Below, piece by piece: positions 51,537 to 61,393 of a stretch of 64,000 nt of DNA (its first letter is position 1; every line of letters starts with the position of its first letter). Position numbers and translations under genes: made by a program. The notes beneath the pieces were generated by a model that was given only the letters and a program-made list of their open reading frames with translations, ran no database searches and was not told where the DNA came from. The stretch lies in the NCBI RefSeq assembly GCF_014640195.1, contig NZ_BMGM01000010.1, forward strand, positions 62,001-126,000, written 5' to 3'. This stretch comes from Psychroflexus planctonicus. Its GTDB lineage: Bacteria > Bacteroidota > Bacteroidia > Flavobacteriales > Flavobacteriaceae.

Positions 51537-52531
51537 CAATGACGATGCAAAATTTCGCTAATTGGTTTCTTCTCTGAATAAGCAGTTTTAAATTCTTCTT
51601 TGAGATAGCCAACACCTATCATCATTATTAATCTTTCACTTTCTGTAATATTCGCTATTTTTTTTATGCGCTTTTCCGTCGTGTATGGCACACAAGTGTT
51701 TAAACAACAGGAACCCAATCCTCTAGAGTGAAGTGCTAATATAAGGTTCATTGAAAATAAACCACCGTCAGTAAAAACCTGATTGCCTTCTAGCCTTGTA
51801 AATTGTTTGGTGTCTGAGGTTACAACAAATAACCCTTTTATACTATTGGTAAATCCAGAATTGCCTGCTTGTAAAAATAGAAGTTTTTTCATTGTAATCT
51901 CATCCTCATAATAATGCAAGTTCCAAGCTTGTCTATTACACACTGAGGGAGCATGCCTCGCTATATCAACTGCTGCTTTAATATCATCATAATTAATTTG
52001 CATAGGTGAAAAATTTCGTACACTAGTCCTCGTTTGAACAAACTCTAAAAAATTAATGCCTATAGCATTTTGTATTTTTGCTTTATTAATAATTTTTGTA
52101 CCTCCAATATTTTCAAACTCATGATTTAGTGTGAATTCGTCTATAGATGTTGCAAGAGAAGGATATACATTAGACAGGTTTGAGTTTGAATTTTTATATT
52201 CAAGCAAACAGTTTTTTATTAGTTGACTTAATTTATCACTTTCATATTTTTCAATATATTCTTTAGTAATATTTAAAAGAATCTCAATTTTTTCTTTTCC
52301 AAAATTTTGCCTTGGATTAGGTAGGCTCAATCCTTTTTCTAAAATATGGTATTGCTTTGTAAGAAAAGCTCTATAGTTAGATTTTGATCTCAAATTGTTT
52401 TGTGAAAAAGAATATTTTAATAAAATTCTGAAGCCATACATAGCATTGAGGAAATCTCCTAAACGCGTACGACCAAATAAAACTCCTCGAGTTCTATTCC
52501 TTATAAATTGTGAAAAACTTTCTTTAGACAT
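51536..52531 (-). CDS. Nitroreductase-family flavoprotein in polysaccharide locus
   Basis: A 331-residue protein. Residues ~150-331 are a nitroreductase/FMN domain (FVQTRTSVRNFSPMQI, IARHAPSVCNRQAWNLHYY, GGLFSMNLILALHSRGLGSCCLNTC, MMIGVGYL). Residues 1-150 are an extra helical region (LTKQYHILEKGLSLPNPRQNFG, KYESDKLSQLIKNCLLEY) found in nitroreductases of polysaccharide clusters. Its substrate is unknown; it may reduce or dehydrogenate a sugar or a lipid-linked intermediate. It lies between the pyruvyltransferase (7-nt gap) and a glycosyltransferase (1-nt overlap), so it is clearly part of the operon. Confidence 0.85.
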   Translation of the reverse strand: MSKESFSQFIRNRTRGVLFGRTRLGDFLNAMYGFRILLKYSFSQNNLRSKSNYRAFLTKQYHILEKGLSLPNPRQNFGKEKIEILLNITKEYIEKYESDKLSQLIKNCLLEYKNSNSNLSNVYPSLATSIDEFTLNHEFENIGGTKIINKAKIQNAIGINFLEFVQTRTSVRNFSPMQINYDDIKAAVDIARHAPSVCNRQAWNLHYYEDEITMKKLLFLQAGNSGFTNSIKGLFVVTSDTKQFTRLEGNQVFTDGGLFSMNLILALHSRGLGSCCLNTCVPYTTEKRIKKIANITESERLIMMIGVGYLKEEFKTAYSEKKPISEILHRH

Positions 52532-52538
52532 CTATTTT

Positions 52539-53624
52539 TTAATTTAAAGCCTTTTCAATGAAGTCCTTAGAAGTCTTAATTAATTCATTGATTTTTATGT
52601 TAACGTCTTTATAATCAATTTCTCCTTCCATTGTGGTTGTTCCCATCCTAGTATCAAGATTTAAGGAGTTTAGTAGATCTTTCATTCTGGTGTTGATGCC
52701 AACGTTTCTATTGAACACTACAAATTGTTTTTCGAATATTAAAGAAAATGCCAAAGCATGAAAAGAATTACACAACACAAATTTTGAGTGGTATAAGAGT
52801 GTTAAAAACATTGCCGGATCACAACTCCAAAATATCTCATCTGCATAAGTTAGGTTTTTGTTTAGTCCAAATATTTTCCAACCCTTCTCTCTAGCTAATC
52901 TTAGAGCAGCATTTTTTAAATCAGTATTAGTATCGAAATCATATATAAGTATAAAATCTTCCGGAATTGGCTTAACAAATTCGTCTATCCAGAATTGTTT
53001 GTTTAATAAAAATACAGGATCCATAACCCGTGTTGAATTCTTAATACAAATGTCTTCAAGTATTTTAACTCCAGAGCTTTCCCTTACTGAAATATGATCT
53101 AATTTTTTTGCTTTTTGATACACAAAATCTTCGTATCCATCGTGTAAGTGATCGGTTGCAAAACTTGCAGCATAAGAAAATTTAATTTTATCTTCTGGTA
53201 CGAAATCTAAATAAAACGCAGGGTCTTTTCCGTTTTGGAATAAAGTATTCCATATTTGATCGCTACCACAAATGTATGCATCAGCAAGGGGAAGGTTGCG
53301 AATGAGATCCTCGTTGCTTTGATAAATTACTTTAGTTTCGTCAATATAATTACTAGAAAATTTATCGAAAGCTTTATAACGTTTTAGATTTGATAAATGT
53401 TTAGGCAATTTTGCAGCTACATAGACTGCTCTTTTGATAAAATTTGATTGCCATTTTGGACTAGGTACGCCAAAAAATCTATAGCTATCTACTAGATATT
53501 TAGGTTGGTAATTTATTGCTTGTGCTTCATGTCCAAGTTGTTTTAAATATTTTAAAAGTGCATATTCCTGTAGGATAGCACCATGATTATAAACCCCGTG
53601 ACATGTGACTGTTAATATTTTCAT
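52539..53624 (-). CDS. Polysaccharide pyruvyl transferase family protein
   Basis: A 361-residue enzyme of the CsaB/WcaK family that adds pyruvate ketals from PEP to sugars. Signature segments: KILTVTCHGVYNHGAILQEYALLKYLKQLGHEA, ADAYICGSDQIWN, FSYAASFATDHL, ISVRESSGVKIL, and CNSFHALAFSLIFEKQFVVFNR near the C-terminus (His-Ala/Ser PEP-binding region). A pyruvylated or otherwise PEP-modified repeat unit is therefore likely. The nitroreductase gene follows after 7 nt. The upstream glycosyltransferase gene ends 27 nt away. Confidence 0.9.
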   Translation of the reverse strand: MKILTVTCHGVYNHGAILQEYALLKYLKQLGHEAQAINYQPKYLVDSYRFFGVPSPKWQSNFIKRAVYVAAKLPKHLSNLKRYKAFDKFSSNYIDETKVIYQSNEDLIRNLPLADAYICGSDQIWNTLFQNGKDPAFYLDFVPEDKIKFSYAASFATDHLHDGYEDFVYQKAKKLDHISVRESSGVKILEDICIKNSTRVMDPVFLLNKQFWIDEFVKPIPEDFILIYDFDTNTDLKNAALRLAREKGWKIFGLNKNLTYADEIFWSCDPAMFLTLLYHSKFVLCNSFHALAFSLIFEKQFVVFNRNVGINTRMKDLLNSLNLDTRMGTTTMEGEIDYKDVNIKINELIKTSKDFIEKALN

Positions 53625-53651
53625 TTATTATCTGATTTTTTTTCGAAAGAA

Positions 53652-54734
53652 CTACTTAGACCATACATCCAAATATTGCTTAGCAATTTGAATGTGATTA
53701 TGGTATTTCTCTACAAACTGTCGCGATTGATAACCAAGTTCGGGTATTTCATTCTTATTTTCAAGAAGATTTTCAATCTTAGATACTATGTCTTTTGCAT
53801 TAGGTTTTATATTTAAAGCAGGACATTCGTCGTATCCTAATTCTTCTATACTCTGTTTTTCAACCCCACCCAATGTGACTTTACCAGAAGCAAGTGAATT
53901 TAAAGCGTTAATGCCAAATGAATAAGTATTTGTTTGATCTACATTTACATTTACAGTCTTTATGAATTTTAAATAATCTTCATATTTCATATTACCTGAT
54001 ATAACTAATTCAAGATCATTTGGATATTTCTTTCTTAAAATATCAAAGGCTTTTTTAACATACTCAGTTCCCTTAGCTCCAGGTCTATTCAGACCATGAA
54101 AAACAACCAATTTTCGATTTATTTTATTTTCTTGATATTGTATTTTATTACAATTGATTGGAATTGGAATTGTTTTACGAATATTTTTTAGACACCTGTA
54201 AGGTTCAGCATACTCATACATTATAGGAATGTAACCATTAGCCTCAGTAATGAGGTCTGTAGTCTTTTTTGCTTCAATTGGATCCAATAACATTTTTACT
54301 AGTCTTGAACTTAAATCAATTTTATTAGTCTGGTCAATTAAATTAGACATTAATTTATCATTTTCATGTAGCCAATACTGCCAAATATTCGGATCACCTC
54401 CTGCACCGACAAAAAAACTTTTATTATTATATTTGATATAGTTTTTATAACAAATTTTACCAATCCCAAAGCGATTATCAAAAATCGTATAACTTGAAAT
54501 AAATTGAACAATATCAAAGTTTTTAAACATCTTTGAAAATTTGTATTGCTTAAGAAGATGTTCAATATGTCCTACTTTACCTTTAAAAATTGAGGCTGAC
54601 CAATTAAAATCACTTGGGAAGTTTTTCCATCCATCGCCTGTAGAAGCTAAAACAACTTCATGTCCAAGTTCTTGAAGTCCATCTTTAAGGTTATTATGTA
54701 AACCACTAAATTCTCCTACCAATAAAATCTTCAT
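53652..54734 (-). CDS. Glycosyltransferase (GT-B type)
   Basis: A 360-residue protein beginning [32 protein letters not shown]-terminal donor-lobe motifs are KLVVFHGLNRPGAKGTEYVKKAF, LVISGNMKYEDYLKFIKTVNVNVDQ and YSFGINALNSLASGKVTLGG, a GT4-like pattern, with the canonical E-x7-E reduced. An in-frame extension to 54944 would overlap most of the flippase end and is rejected. ATG 54734 shares one base with the stop of the wzx gene (TAATG), indicating coupled translation. Donor sugar unknown. Confidence 0.8.
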   Translation of the reverse strand: MKILLVGEFSGLHNNLKDGLQELGHEVVLASTGDGWKNFPSDFNWSASIFKGKVGHIEHLLKQYKFSKMFKNFDIVQFISSYTIFDNRFGIGKICYKNYIKYNNKSFFVGAGGDPNIWQYWLHENDKLMSNLIDQTNKIDLSSRLVKMLLDPIEAKKTTDLITEANGYIPIMYEYAEPYRCLKNIRKTIPIPINCNKIQYQENKINRKLVVFHGLNRPGAKGTEYVKKAFDILRKKYPNDLELVISGNMKYEDYLKFIKTVNVNVDQTNTYSFGINALNSLASGKVTLGGVEKQSIEELGYDECPALNIKPNAKDIVSKIENLLENKNEIPELGYQSRQFVEKYHNHIQIAKQYLDVWSK

Positions 54735-56212
54735 TAACTTTTTTTTAATTTTATGATTAATTCTTTTAAACTCTTCATCTCTAATATTTTGATAATTTCT
54801 AAATAGGCAATATAAGTTAGAATGATTCCTATGGCACAAACAATAATAGATCCCCATAATTGGTTTAAAAATTGCAAAATTGTAAAAGCTAGACCAAATA
54901 ATAGTGAAAGAATTACAATAGTTTTCATCACTTGCTTTGTCCACCTAAAGTTGTTCTCTCTTTTTAAAAGATAAAACATCATTGTTGTATATAATATATA
55001 TAAAACAAAAAAGGCAATCCCAGTTCCTTTGAGCCCAAAAAATTTCAAACCAAAGAAAACAAATCCAACTTGTAAAGACCAAGTAACTATTTCAGTCCAT
55101 AAAAAAGTTTTCCCTTTTGCTCTTGCTATAAATAAATAACCCATAGGAAATGCTATTGTCCTCAAGAAAACCCCTAAAATCATCCATTGTAAAACTGGAT
55201 ATGCTTCAATATATTCGACAGAATAAAGTAAGCGAATTCCAATAGGGGCAAGCGCTAGGGTAAACATAAGTCCTGGTGCTGCCAGTACCATTCCAACCTG
55301 AGTTTGCTCATTAATCAGTTGAATTTCTTTTTTAGATTCAAAGGCTATACCTGCTAGTCTAGGATAAAAGTCCTTACCCATCGCTTGAAAAATAACACCC
55401 GCATAAATACCACTTATAGCATAGGCAGCCTGGTAGATTCCAGCATCAGTAAGACTTAAATCTCTAATGATAATCACTCGCACAAGATAAGCTCCTAAAA
55501 CTGTAGCTAAAGACGCTCCCATAAAAGACGAGCCAAGCTTAATCATGCCTTTGGACTCCTCAAAAGCTCTTCTCCAACTCACTTTAACATCCAGTATCTT
55601 TATTTTCCTAGCATAGTAAAGCGAAACTAGAAATTGGCCAATAGCTAAAGCCACCAAATAAACACTAATGCCATCAAATTCAAAAAAGTAGATCAGTGGT
55701 AAACTTAAAACAGTTCCCATTACACTTGAAAGAATAGACATTCTAGCCAGATCTTTAATACGTCGCATGCCCTGTATCAAAGCACTTTGGCCAGCTTGTA
55801 TCAAATTAAAAAATACAGCTATGGACAGTAATCTTATTTCCCAGGTATAATCAATTGTCTCAAAGGTAAATTCAGATAAAGGTTGAGCAAATATGATAGT
55901 CAGTATTAAACCTGCTAGCCCTGTAAAAAGTACAAGTTTCCTAAGACTCTTAACAACAATGCTTAGCTTACCCTGATTATCTTTTGAGTTAGCTTGCGCA
56001 ATGTCTCTTACTGCAGAATTGTTTATCCCTAAACCTGCAAGAGTTTGAAGTAGAGAAGTTGAAGATTGAAATGCACTAATCAGACCAGTCCCAGAAGGCC
56101 CTAAAAGTAACGCAATCACTTTAGACCTTATAATGTTTAAGATGATAACTATGACAGAAGAACCCCCAATAATGGAAGTTGAGGACAAGATGGATTTTTT
56201 ACTGTTACTCAA
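54734..56212 (-). CDS. Wzx-type lipid-linked oligosaccharide flippase
   Basis: A 492-residue MOP-superfamily flippase with about 12-14 hydrophobic helices. N-terminal [36 protein letters not shown] and [10 protein letters not shown] are typical of O-antigen translocases. Internal repeats of the MATE fold are visible ([58 protein letters not shown]). It moves undecaprenyl-linked repeat units to the periplasm for Wzy. The start is TTG 56212, inside the end of the aminotransferase gene (8-nt overlap). Confidence 0.9.
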   Translation of the reverse strand: MSNSKKSILSSTSIIGGSSVIVIILNIIRSKVIALLLGPSGTGLISAFQSSTSLLQTLAGLGINNSAVRDIAQANSKDNQGKLSIVVKSLRKLVLFTGLAGLILTIIFAQPLSEFTFETIDYTWEIRLLSIAVFFNLIQAGQSALIQGMRRIKDLARMSILSSVMGTVLSLPLIYFFEFDGISVYLVALAIGQFLVSLYYARKIKILDVKVSWRRAFEESKGMIKLGSSFMGASLATVLGAYLVRVIIIRDLSLTDAGIYQAAYAISGIYAGVIFQAMGKDFYPRLAGIAFESKKEIQLINEQTQVGMVLAAPGLMFTLALAPIGIRLLYSVEYIEAYPVLQWMILGVFLRTIAFPMGYLFIARAKGKTFLWTEIVTWSLQVGFVFFGLKFFGLKGTGIAFFVLYILYTTMMFYLLKRENNFRWTKQVMKTIVILSLLFGLAFTILQFLNQLWGSIIVCAIGIILTYIAYLEIIKILEMKSLKELIIKLKKS

Positions 56213-57308
56213 ATTTACTCGCTAAGTCTGAAACAATTTCTAAAGCATTTTTTTCCATTCCTACCCACAATGGCAAGCTTATCATAGTCTTAGCCAATTT
56301 TTCAGCGATAGGAAAATCTCCTGGTTTATAGCCTAAATGTTTATAAGCTTTTTGGAGATGTGGCGGGATGGGATAATGAATTAATGTACCTATGCCATTA
56401 GTGTTTAAATGAGCCTGTAACTCATCACGCTTGTTCGTACGCACCACATAAAGGTGATAGACGTGATCTGCGTTATTAGCAACTTGTGGTAATATTAAAT
56501 TCGTATCTTTTAGTTGCTTATTATACATTTCAGCTATTTGTCGTCGTTCTTGTGTCCATTGGTCAAGGTATTGTAATTTTACCGACAAAAAAGCAGCTTG
56601 CAGTTCGTCCAAACGTCTGTTGAGGCCAATGTAGTCGTTATGGTACTTTTTCTGGCTGCCATAATTTCTAAGGGCTTTGATTTTTTCAGCCAGTGCTTCA
56701 TCATCGGTGGTTACTGCACCAGCATCGCCAAGCGCACCAAGATTCTTTCCCGGATAGAAACTTACCCCATTAGCATGACCAAAACTACCTGTTAATTTCC
56801 CGTTATAGCTTGAGCCGTGAGCCTGGGCGTTATCTTCTACCACAAACAATTCATAAGCTTCAGCCAGCTTCATGATGTGATCCATCTCACAGGCCTGTCC
56901 ATATAAATGCACCGGCATGATTGCCTTGGTTTTTTTGGTAATCTTTTCTTCTATCAACTCGGGGTTGATGTTATACGTTTCGATCCTTGGCTCAACGAAA
57001 ACTGGCGTGGCTCCAACAGCCGTGACCGCTAGAACAGTGGCGATATACGTGTTGGATGGCAAAATGACTTCATCGTCTTTACCAACTCCAAGAGCTTCTA
57101 AAGCTAGAATTAAAGCATCCAAGCCATTGCTTACACCAACACTATACTTGGTTTGGTTGTATTTAGCGTAGCTGGCTTCAAAAGTGTTAAGTTTCTCGCC
57201 CATGATGTACCAATAGCTGTCATACACCTCATTAAAGGCTTGCTGCATTTCAGAGTGTATTCGCTCGTGCATGGGTTGAAAATTAAGAAAAGGAATACTT
57301 TGTTTCAT
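56205..57308 (-). CDS. DegT-family sugar aminotransferase (FdtB/QdtB-like)
   Basis: A 367-residue PLP aminotransferase acting on a dTDP-3-keto-6-deoxyhexose. Lys188 in [16 protein letters not shown] forms the Schiff base. [51 protein letters not shown] and [15 protein letters not shown] are the DegT hallmarks. The adjacent 3,4-ketoisomerases and N-formyltransferase indicate the product is 3-amino-3,6-dideoxyhexose (Fuc3N or Qui3N). Start and stop overlap both neighbours (ATGA upstream, 8 nt downstream). Confidence 0.9.
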   Translation of the reverse strand: MKQSIPFLNFQPMHERIHSEMQQAFNEVYDSYWYIMGEKLNTFEASYAKYNQTKYSVGVSNGLDALILALEALGVGKDDEVILPSNTYIATVLAVTAVGATPVFVEPRIETYNINPELIEEKITKKTKAIMPVHLYGQACEMDHIMKLAEAYELFVVEDNAQAHGSSYNGKLTGSFGHANGVSFYPGKNLGALGDAGAVTTDDEALAEKIKALRNYGSQKKYHNDYIGLNRRLDELQAAFLSVKLQYLDQWTQERRQIAEMYNKQLKDTNLILPQVANNADHVYHLYVVRTNKRDELQAHLNTNGIGTLIHYPIPPHLQKAYKHLGYKPGDFPIAEKLAKTMISLPLWVGMEKNALEIVSDLASKFE

Positions 57309-58504
57309 TTATAATTAGATAAAAAATTTATTACTGACTGGTTTTTGTATTCAGTAGCATAGTGAAATATATCAAATCCATTTAAATCAAAATGCTTGTA
57401 ATCGGCTCCTTTATGTAATAAATATTCCAATATCGATAGATTTCCAGTTTTTGATGCATTAGTCATGGCATACATTAAAACACTAGTCTCTTTATTATTA
57501 GAATCATTGACATTTGAGATATTATTTTCTAAAAGAAATTTTACGACTTCAAAAGATCCATTAAAACAAGCTACAATTAATGCATTCCAACCTTTATCAT
57601 TTTTTTCATTTAAATTAAAACCAAGGTCAAAGTATGTTTTGATCAATTCTAAATCATTTTTTGAAGCTTTATCTAATATATTCTCTAGATTATCTTTCAA
57701 AAGGTTAACATTATAATCTATTGTTGATATTTCAAAAAGAAAATCGTTTTCTAAAATTAAAGTGCCAGGTTTATTAACTGATTTTATGTGTCTAGGGATA
57801 GCTTTTGAAATTTTTACATTCTGATATGATAAAAGCTGGTAGGGTCTGAATGAAAAAGCATTTACATAATTACAGACCTCGAAACAGGTCTTATAAAAAT
57901 TAATTTTTATACTTTTGAAATCAATTGTTTTATTAGAAAAATAGCTAGCGTTTTCTAGTGACTGAGGTTTTGATTCACATTTATTATTTATGATGGAATC
58001 AATATTTTTCTTCAAAAGTTCTTCGGAATACTTGATATAAGAATTATACAATTCTAAACCTGTTGTTCCAAAAGGTATATCAAATTCAATCTGATCTATA
58101 ATAAAGCCTGTGTCAATACCATTGTCAATTTCATGAAGTGTAACTCCAGATTTTTTTTCACCCCTTAAAATTGGATGCACAGATGTGAACATACCCTTAT
58201 AAGCCGGTAATAAGGAAAAATGAATATTAAATAACTGTTTAGTTCTAAATAAATCCGTTTTTATGATTCTATCATACTCAAGTGAGATAAAAATTAAGTC
58301 ATTTATTTCATATAAATCTTCTAATTCGACTTCTTTAATACCGTTATCGTTACAGTATTTCTTAAATGATGGTTGCCAGTCATGTGCAACACCTTTATCA
58401 TTTTTGTTAGTCAATACAACTACATCATTGTTATTTATGCCTTTACTTATTAATAGCTTTACTCCGAAAACAGCTATTTCATTTTTTCCAGCTATGCAAA
58501 TCAT
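57305..58504 (-). CDS. dTDP-3-amino-sugar N-formyltransferase with ankyrin repeats
   Basis: A 399-residue enzyme that formylates the 3-amino group using N10-formyl-tetrahydrofolate. Residues 1-~250 hold the formyltransferase core with the Asn93-His95-Asp131 triad ([13 protein letters not shown] and [10 protein letters not shown]). Residues ~280-399 are three to four ankyrin repeats ([51 protein letters not shown]). The same architecture is known in the Qui3N formyltransferase QdtF of Providencia alcalifaciens, where ankyrin repeats bind the nucleotide sugar. It sits between the aminotransferase and ketoisomerase genes, with 4-nt overlaps on both sides. Confidence 0.9.
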   Translation of the reverse strand: MICIAGKNEIAVFGVKLLISKGINNNDVVVLTNKNDKGVAHDWQPSFKKYCNDNGIKEVELEDLYEINDLIFISLEYDRIIKTDLFRTKQLFNIHFSLLPAYKGMFTSVHPILRGEKKSGVTLHEIDNGIDTGFIIDQIEFDIPFGTTGLELYNSYIKYSEELLKKNIDSIINNKCESKPQSLENASYFSNKTIDFKSIKINFYKTCFEVCNYVNAFSFRPYQLLSYQNVKISKAIPRHIKSVNKPGTLILENDFLFEISTIDYNVNLLKDNLENILDKASKNDLELIKTYFDLGFNLNEKNDKGWNALIVACFNGSFEVVKFLLENNISNVNDSNNKETSVLMYAMTNASKTGNLSILEYLLHKGADYKHFDLNGFDIFHYATEYKNQSVINFLSNYK

Positions 58505-58917
58505 CTCTGTTTATAACTTATGAAGTCTTGATAACCTCTGATGTAATCGTTTTCATCATACGTATGCGAAGCTAAAACCAAACAAATGGCTCCCGATGAA
58601 AAATTATTGATTTCACGCCAAAGTCCAGCGGGAAAGTAAAGACCTTTGTTAGGTCTATTGAGGGAAAAAGTTTCTTTCTTAGTTCCGTCATCAACCACAA
58701 TATCAAAACTACCTGAAACAGCTACAATAAGCTGTTGTAATTCTTTGTGAGCATGCCCTCCCCTTTCTTCTCCACTTGGTACATCGTATAAATAATAAAC
58801 CCGCTTTACCTCAAAAGGCACTTCTCTATTGTTTTCCACTACCGAGATATGTCCGCGCCTATCTCCTATCTGATCAATTTCTATCAACTTACAATCGTCT
58901 ATAGTTGTTGGTTTCAT
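58501..58917 (-). CDS. dTDP-4-keto-6-deoxyglucose 3,4-ketoisomerase (FdtA/QdtA family), copy 1
   Basis: A 138-residue cupin enzyme that moves the keto group from C-4 to C-3. The conserved cupin stretch is EERGGHAHKELQQLIVAVSGSFDIVVDDG, with active-site His55 and His57, then LYFPAGLWREINNFSSGAICLVLASHTYDENDYIRGYQDF. The RG pair in GDRRGHISVVE is the position reported to bias product stereochemistry between Fuc3N (FdtA) and Qui3N (QdtA); it looks FdtA-like. Overlaps the formyltransferase gene by 4 nt and copy 2 by 1 nt. Confidence 0.88.
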   Translation of the reverse strand: MKPTTIDDCKLIEIDQIGDRRGHISVVENNREVPFEVKRVYYLYDVPSGEERGGHAHKELQQLIVAVSGSFDIVVDDGTKKETFSLNRPNKGLYFPAGLWREINNFSSGAICLVLASHTYDENDYIRGYQDFISYKQR

Positions 58918-59306
58918 TATAAGTCGTTTATATTTCTAATGTAATCTTTTGCATCAAACTTATGACTGGATAAATGCAAAGTTACGGCGTTAGTCGAATG
59001 GTTTTCTATATGTCTCCAAGTTTTAGGTGGTATATAAATGGCATTATAAGAACGATTCAATTGAATTGTCTCCTTTTCACCGCTTTTACTTGTGATCACT
59101 ACATCAAAGCTACCTGAAAGTGCAATAATTATCTCTTCCTGTTGGTGATAAGCATGCCCACCTCGTTGTTGTCCACCAGGCACATCGTACGTCCAAAACA
59201 CACGTTCTACTTTAAAAGGAATATGTGTATTCTCTTGAAGAAACGTCAAATTACCTCTGTCGTCTTCAATCTTTGGAAGTTTTAATTTGTTCACTCCAGT
59301 TTTCAT
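58917..59306 (-). CDS. 3,4-ketoisomerase-family protein, copy 2
   Basis: A 129-residue paralogue of copy 1. RVFWTYDVPGGQQRGGHAYHQQEEIIIALSGSFDVVITS keeps His51, but the second active-site His is Tyr53, with a His at 54. The remainder is conserved (YIPPKTWRHIENHSTNAVTLHLSSHKFDAKDYIRNI). It may be a partner subunit, an isomerase of altered stereochemistry, or an inactive copy. First gene of the amino-sugar set; its start ATG 59306 borders a repeat-rich gap. Confidence 0.83.
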   Translation of the reverse strand: MKTGVNKLKLPKIEDDRGNLTFLQENTHIPFKVERVFWTYDVPGGQQRGGHAYHQQEEIIIALSGSFDVVITSKSGEKETIQLNRSYNAIYIPPKTWRHIENHSTNAVTLHLSSHKFDAKDYIRNINDL

Positions 59307-59830
59307 TAAAATATTTCTTAATTAATAAGATTAAACTCTATCATAATTATCTTCAATCCGCACAATATGGTCTTCACCAAAATATGTTGCAAGTTGTAGT
59401 TTTACAAACAGGCAATTTTTATTTTTATGTTTCATTTATTGTGGGTTTTTTGTTATGTGAGTCGGGGCTTCGGTACATTTCTCACTATTGTTTGAGACAC
59501 TCGTCTTCGATAAAACTCAGTTAAACTGAATTACTCAGCCCGAAAGCCGCTTTTTATAAAATTGTACCGAAGTCCGGGTTTGCTAAGAGATTTCTCCTAG
59601 CGTCGAAATAACAAAAATTTTCCCTTGAGGGAAATGCCGCAAGGCAAAGGGTGTTTTACATTCAATTACTTTTCACTTTTCATTTCGTCTAAAATTGACT
59701 CATATGTAGTGTCATGAGATTTCTCCTAGCGTTGAAATGACATTTGATTCGTCTTTCACTTATTGGGAGATTTCTCCTATTGTCGAAATGACATTTTAGT
59801 TAGTTAGTTAGAATGACAATTTACACTTAA
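59307..59830. repeat. Repeat-rich intergenic region
   Basis: 524 bases without a gene. Three copies of GAGATTTCTCCTAGCGTCGA-type units (59587, 59716, 59767), each followed by AATGACATTT or similar. A GGGAAATGCCGCAAGGCAAA unit starts at about 59629. A large inverted repeat has arms CTTCGGTAC (59468-59476) and GTACCGAAG (59564-59572). These look like dispersed flavobacterial intergenic repeats. They separate wecB from the ketoisomerase genes; the promoter of the latter may lie in the last ~100 nt before 59306. Confidence 0.7.
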
Positions 59831-60916
59831 CTAAAGTTCTAAAAGCACATCTACTATCCGCTCTGCCGCTTTGCCATCCCATTTTTCAGGGATTTGGCCT
59901 TGTTTCCAGTTGCCTGAAAGTAATTTTTCTAAAGCGGGTTTAATCTTTTTGGGATTAGTTCCAATTAATTCATTGGTTCCGATGTCTATGGTTTCGGGTC
60001 GCTCGGTATTGTCACGTAAAGTAATACACGGAACATTCATCACGGTGGTTTCTTCGGTGATTCCTCCGGAATCGGTTAAGACTCCTTTGGCGTGTTTTAC
60101 CAAATAATTAAATTCCAAATAACCCAAAGGTTCTACCAAATAAATGTTTTTCATTTGGATACCGGCTTTTTCTAAAATCCCTTTTGTTCTAGGGTGGATA
60201 GGAAAAATTACAGGCATGCCATTGGTATTCTGATCGATGCTTTCTATAAATTCTTTTAGTTTGGCTTCTTCGTCTACATTGGCAGGTCTGTGCATGGTCA
60301 TGACCAAATAATGTTTCGGTTTCAAATCCAATTCATTCCAGACTTCAGGTTGCTGGAAACGACTTTCATTAGCACGAAGCGTGTCGATCATTACGTTACC
60401 TACAAAATGAATTTGTTCTTTTTTATGTCCTTCTTTTAATAAATTTTCTCCTGCTAAAGTTGAAGTTGTAAAAAAATAATCAGTAATGCTATCGGTTAAC
60501 ATGCGGTTGATTTCTTCGGGCATGCTTCTATCCCAAGAGCGAATTCCTGCTTCAACGTGAGCTACCTTTATATTTAATTTTTTGGCTACAATGCTACAAG
60601 CCATCGTAGAAGTAACATCTCCAACTACCATGACTAAATCGGTTGGATGAGCTAAGACTTCTTTTTCAAATGCCAATAAAATGGCGGCAGTTTGTTCTGC
60701 TTGAGAGCCACCACCGCAAGCTAAATTTACATCAGGGTGAGGAATATTCAATTGTCTGAAAAAAGTTTCACTCATTTTTTCATCGTAATGCTGACCTGTA
60801 TGCACTAAGCGATAGTGAATTGATTTTCCTTCATCTTGCGCCTTTTTAATGGCATGTATAATAGGAGCAATTTTCATGAAGTTGGGTCTTGCGCCTGCTA
60901 TAAGTGTAACTTTCAT
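59831..60916 (-). CDS. wecB: UDP-N-acetylglucosamine 2-epimerase (non-hydrolysing)
   Basis: Interconverts UDP-GlcNAc and UDP-ManNAc, supplying ManNAc units or their derivatives for surface polysaccharide. The 361 residues have the family core: LIAGARPNFMKIAPIIHAI, LVHTGQHYDEKMSETFFRQL, VMVVGDVTSTMACSIVAKKLNIKVAHVEAGIRSWD, MPEEINRMLTDSITDYFF, HPRTKGILE and LTDSGGITEETTVMNVPCITLRDNTERPETI. It is the first gene of the locus on the minus strand, cut off from the rest by 524 bp of repeats, so it may be separately transcribed. Confidence 0.95.
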   Translation of the reverse strand: MKVTLIAGARPNFMKIAPIIHAIKKAQDEGKSIHYRLVHTGQHYDEKMSETFFRQLNIPHPDVNLACGGGSQAEQTAAILLAFEKEVLAHPTDLVMVVGDVTSTMACSIVAKKLNIKVAHVEAGIRSWDRSMPEEINRMLTDSITDYFFTTSTLAGENLLKEGHKKEQIHFVGNVMIDTLRANESRFQQPEVWNELDLKPKHYLVMTMHRPANVDEEAKLKEFIESIDQNTNGMPVIFPIHPRTKGILEKAGIQMKNIYLVEPLGYLEFNYLVKHAKGVLTDSGGITEETTVMNVPCITLRDNTERPETIDIGTNELIGTNPKKIKPALEKLLSGNWKQGQIPEKWDGKAAERIVDVLLEL

Positions 60917-61393
60917 TGTATGTATTTTGTTATTATAAAATTGTGTTTTACTTAGAAAAACTAAATTAAAGAAGCGTCGGTTTCGCGTTTATATCAAATG
61001 AGTTAAGTTGAATAACGGCTTCGCCACAGCCAGTCCCAAAATGAGACTAACTAAACACAACAAGTAATGCAAATGTAAAAGCTTTCTTAAATGAAATCCT
61101 GTATAGAATTCATTTTAACTTTAAACAGGTTAAAATATTTAGGAAAGAATTGAAAAATAGAAGAATTCATTTATGAAACTTACATTGGCTAATTATAGGC
61201 AAAAATCGTAAAATTTATCTGTTACACAAGAAAAATTTTAAAGAATAAAATTTACATATAAAATTGTATGAATCACATAATCAAATGTATATTTAAAATT
61301 AAATTTATGTTTATGTTGCATATAATGAGTTGAAAATGTTTGTCAATAGATTTAACTACATTATATTTGCCAAATAATTTAAAATTAACAATC
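60917..61393. other. Intergenic region upstream of OmpA-family gene
   Basis: 477 AT-rich bases with no coding frame. The OmpA-family promoter is at its right end (61339-61369). Nothing resembling a terminator or RNA gene was found in the left part. Confidence 0.5.
61339..61369 (+). promoter_or_regulatory. Promoter of the OmpA-family gene
   Basis: TTTG (61339-61342), 19-nt spacer, TATATTTG (61362-61369): a near-ideal Bacteroidota sigma-A promoter. ATG 61394 lies 24 nt downstream. Confidence 0.75.

Noticed and set aside
54735-54944. 70-residue N-terminal extension of the glycosyltransferase at 53652-54734
   Set aside because: It overlaps the conserved flippase C-terminus in another frame, and the true N-terminal motif [11 protein letters not shown] starts at 54734.
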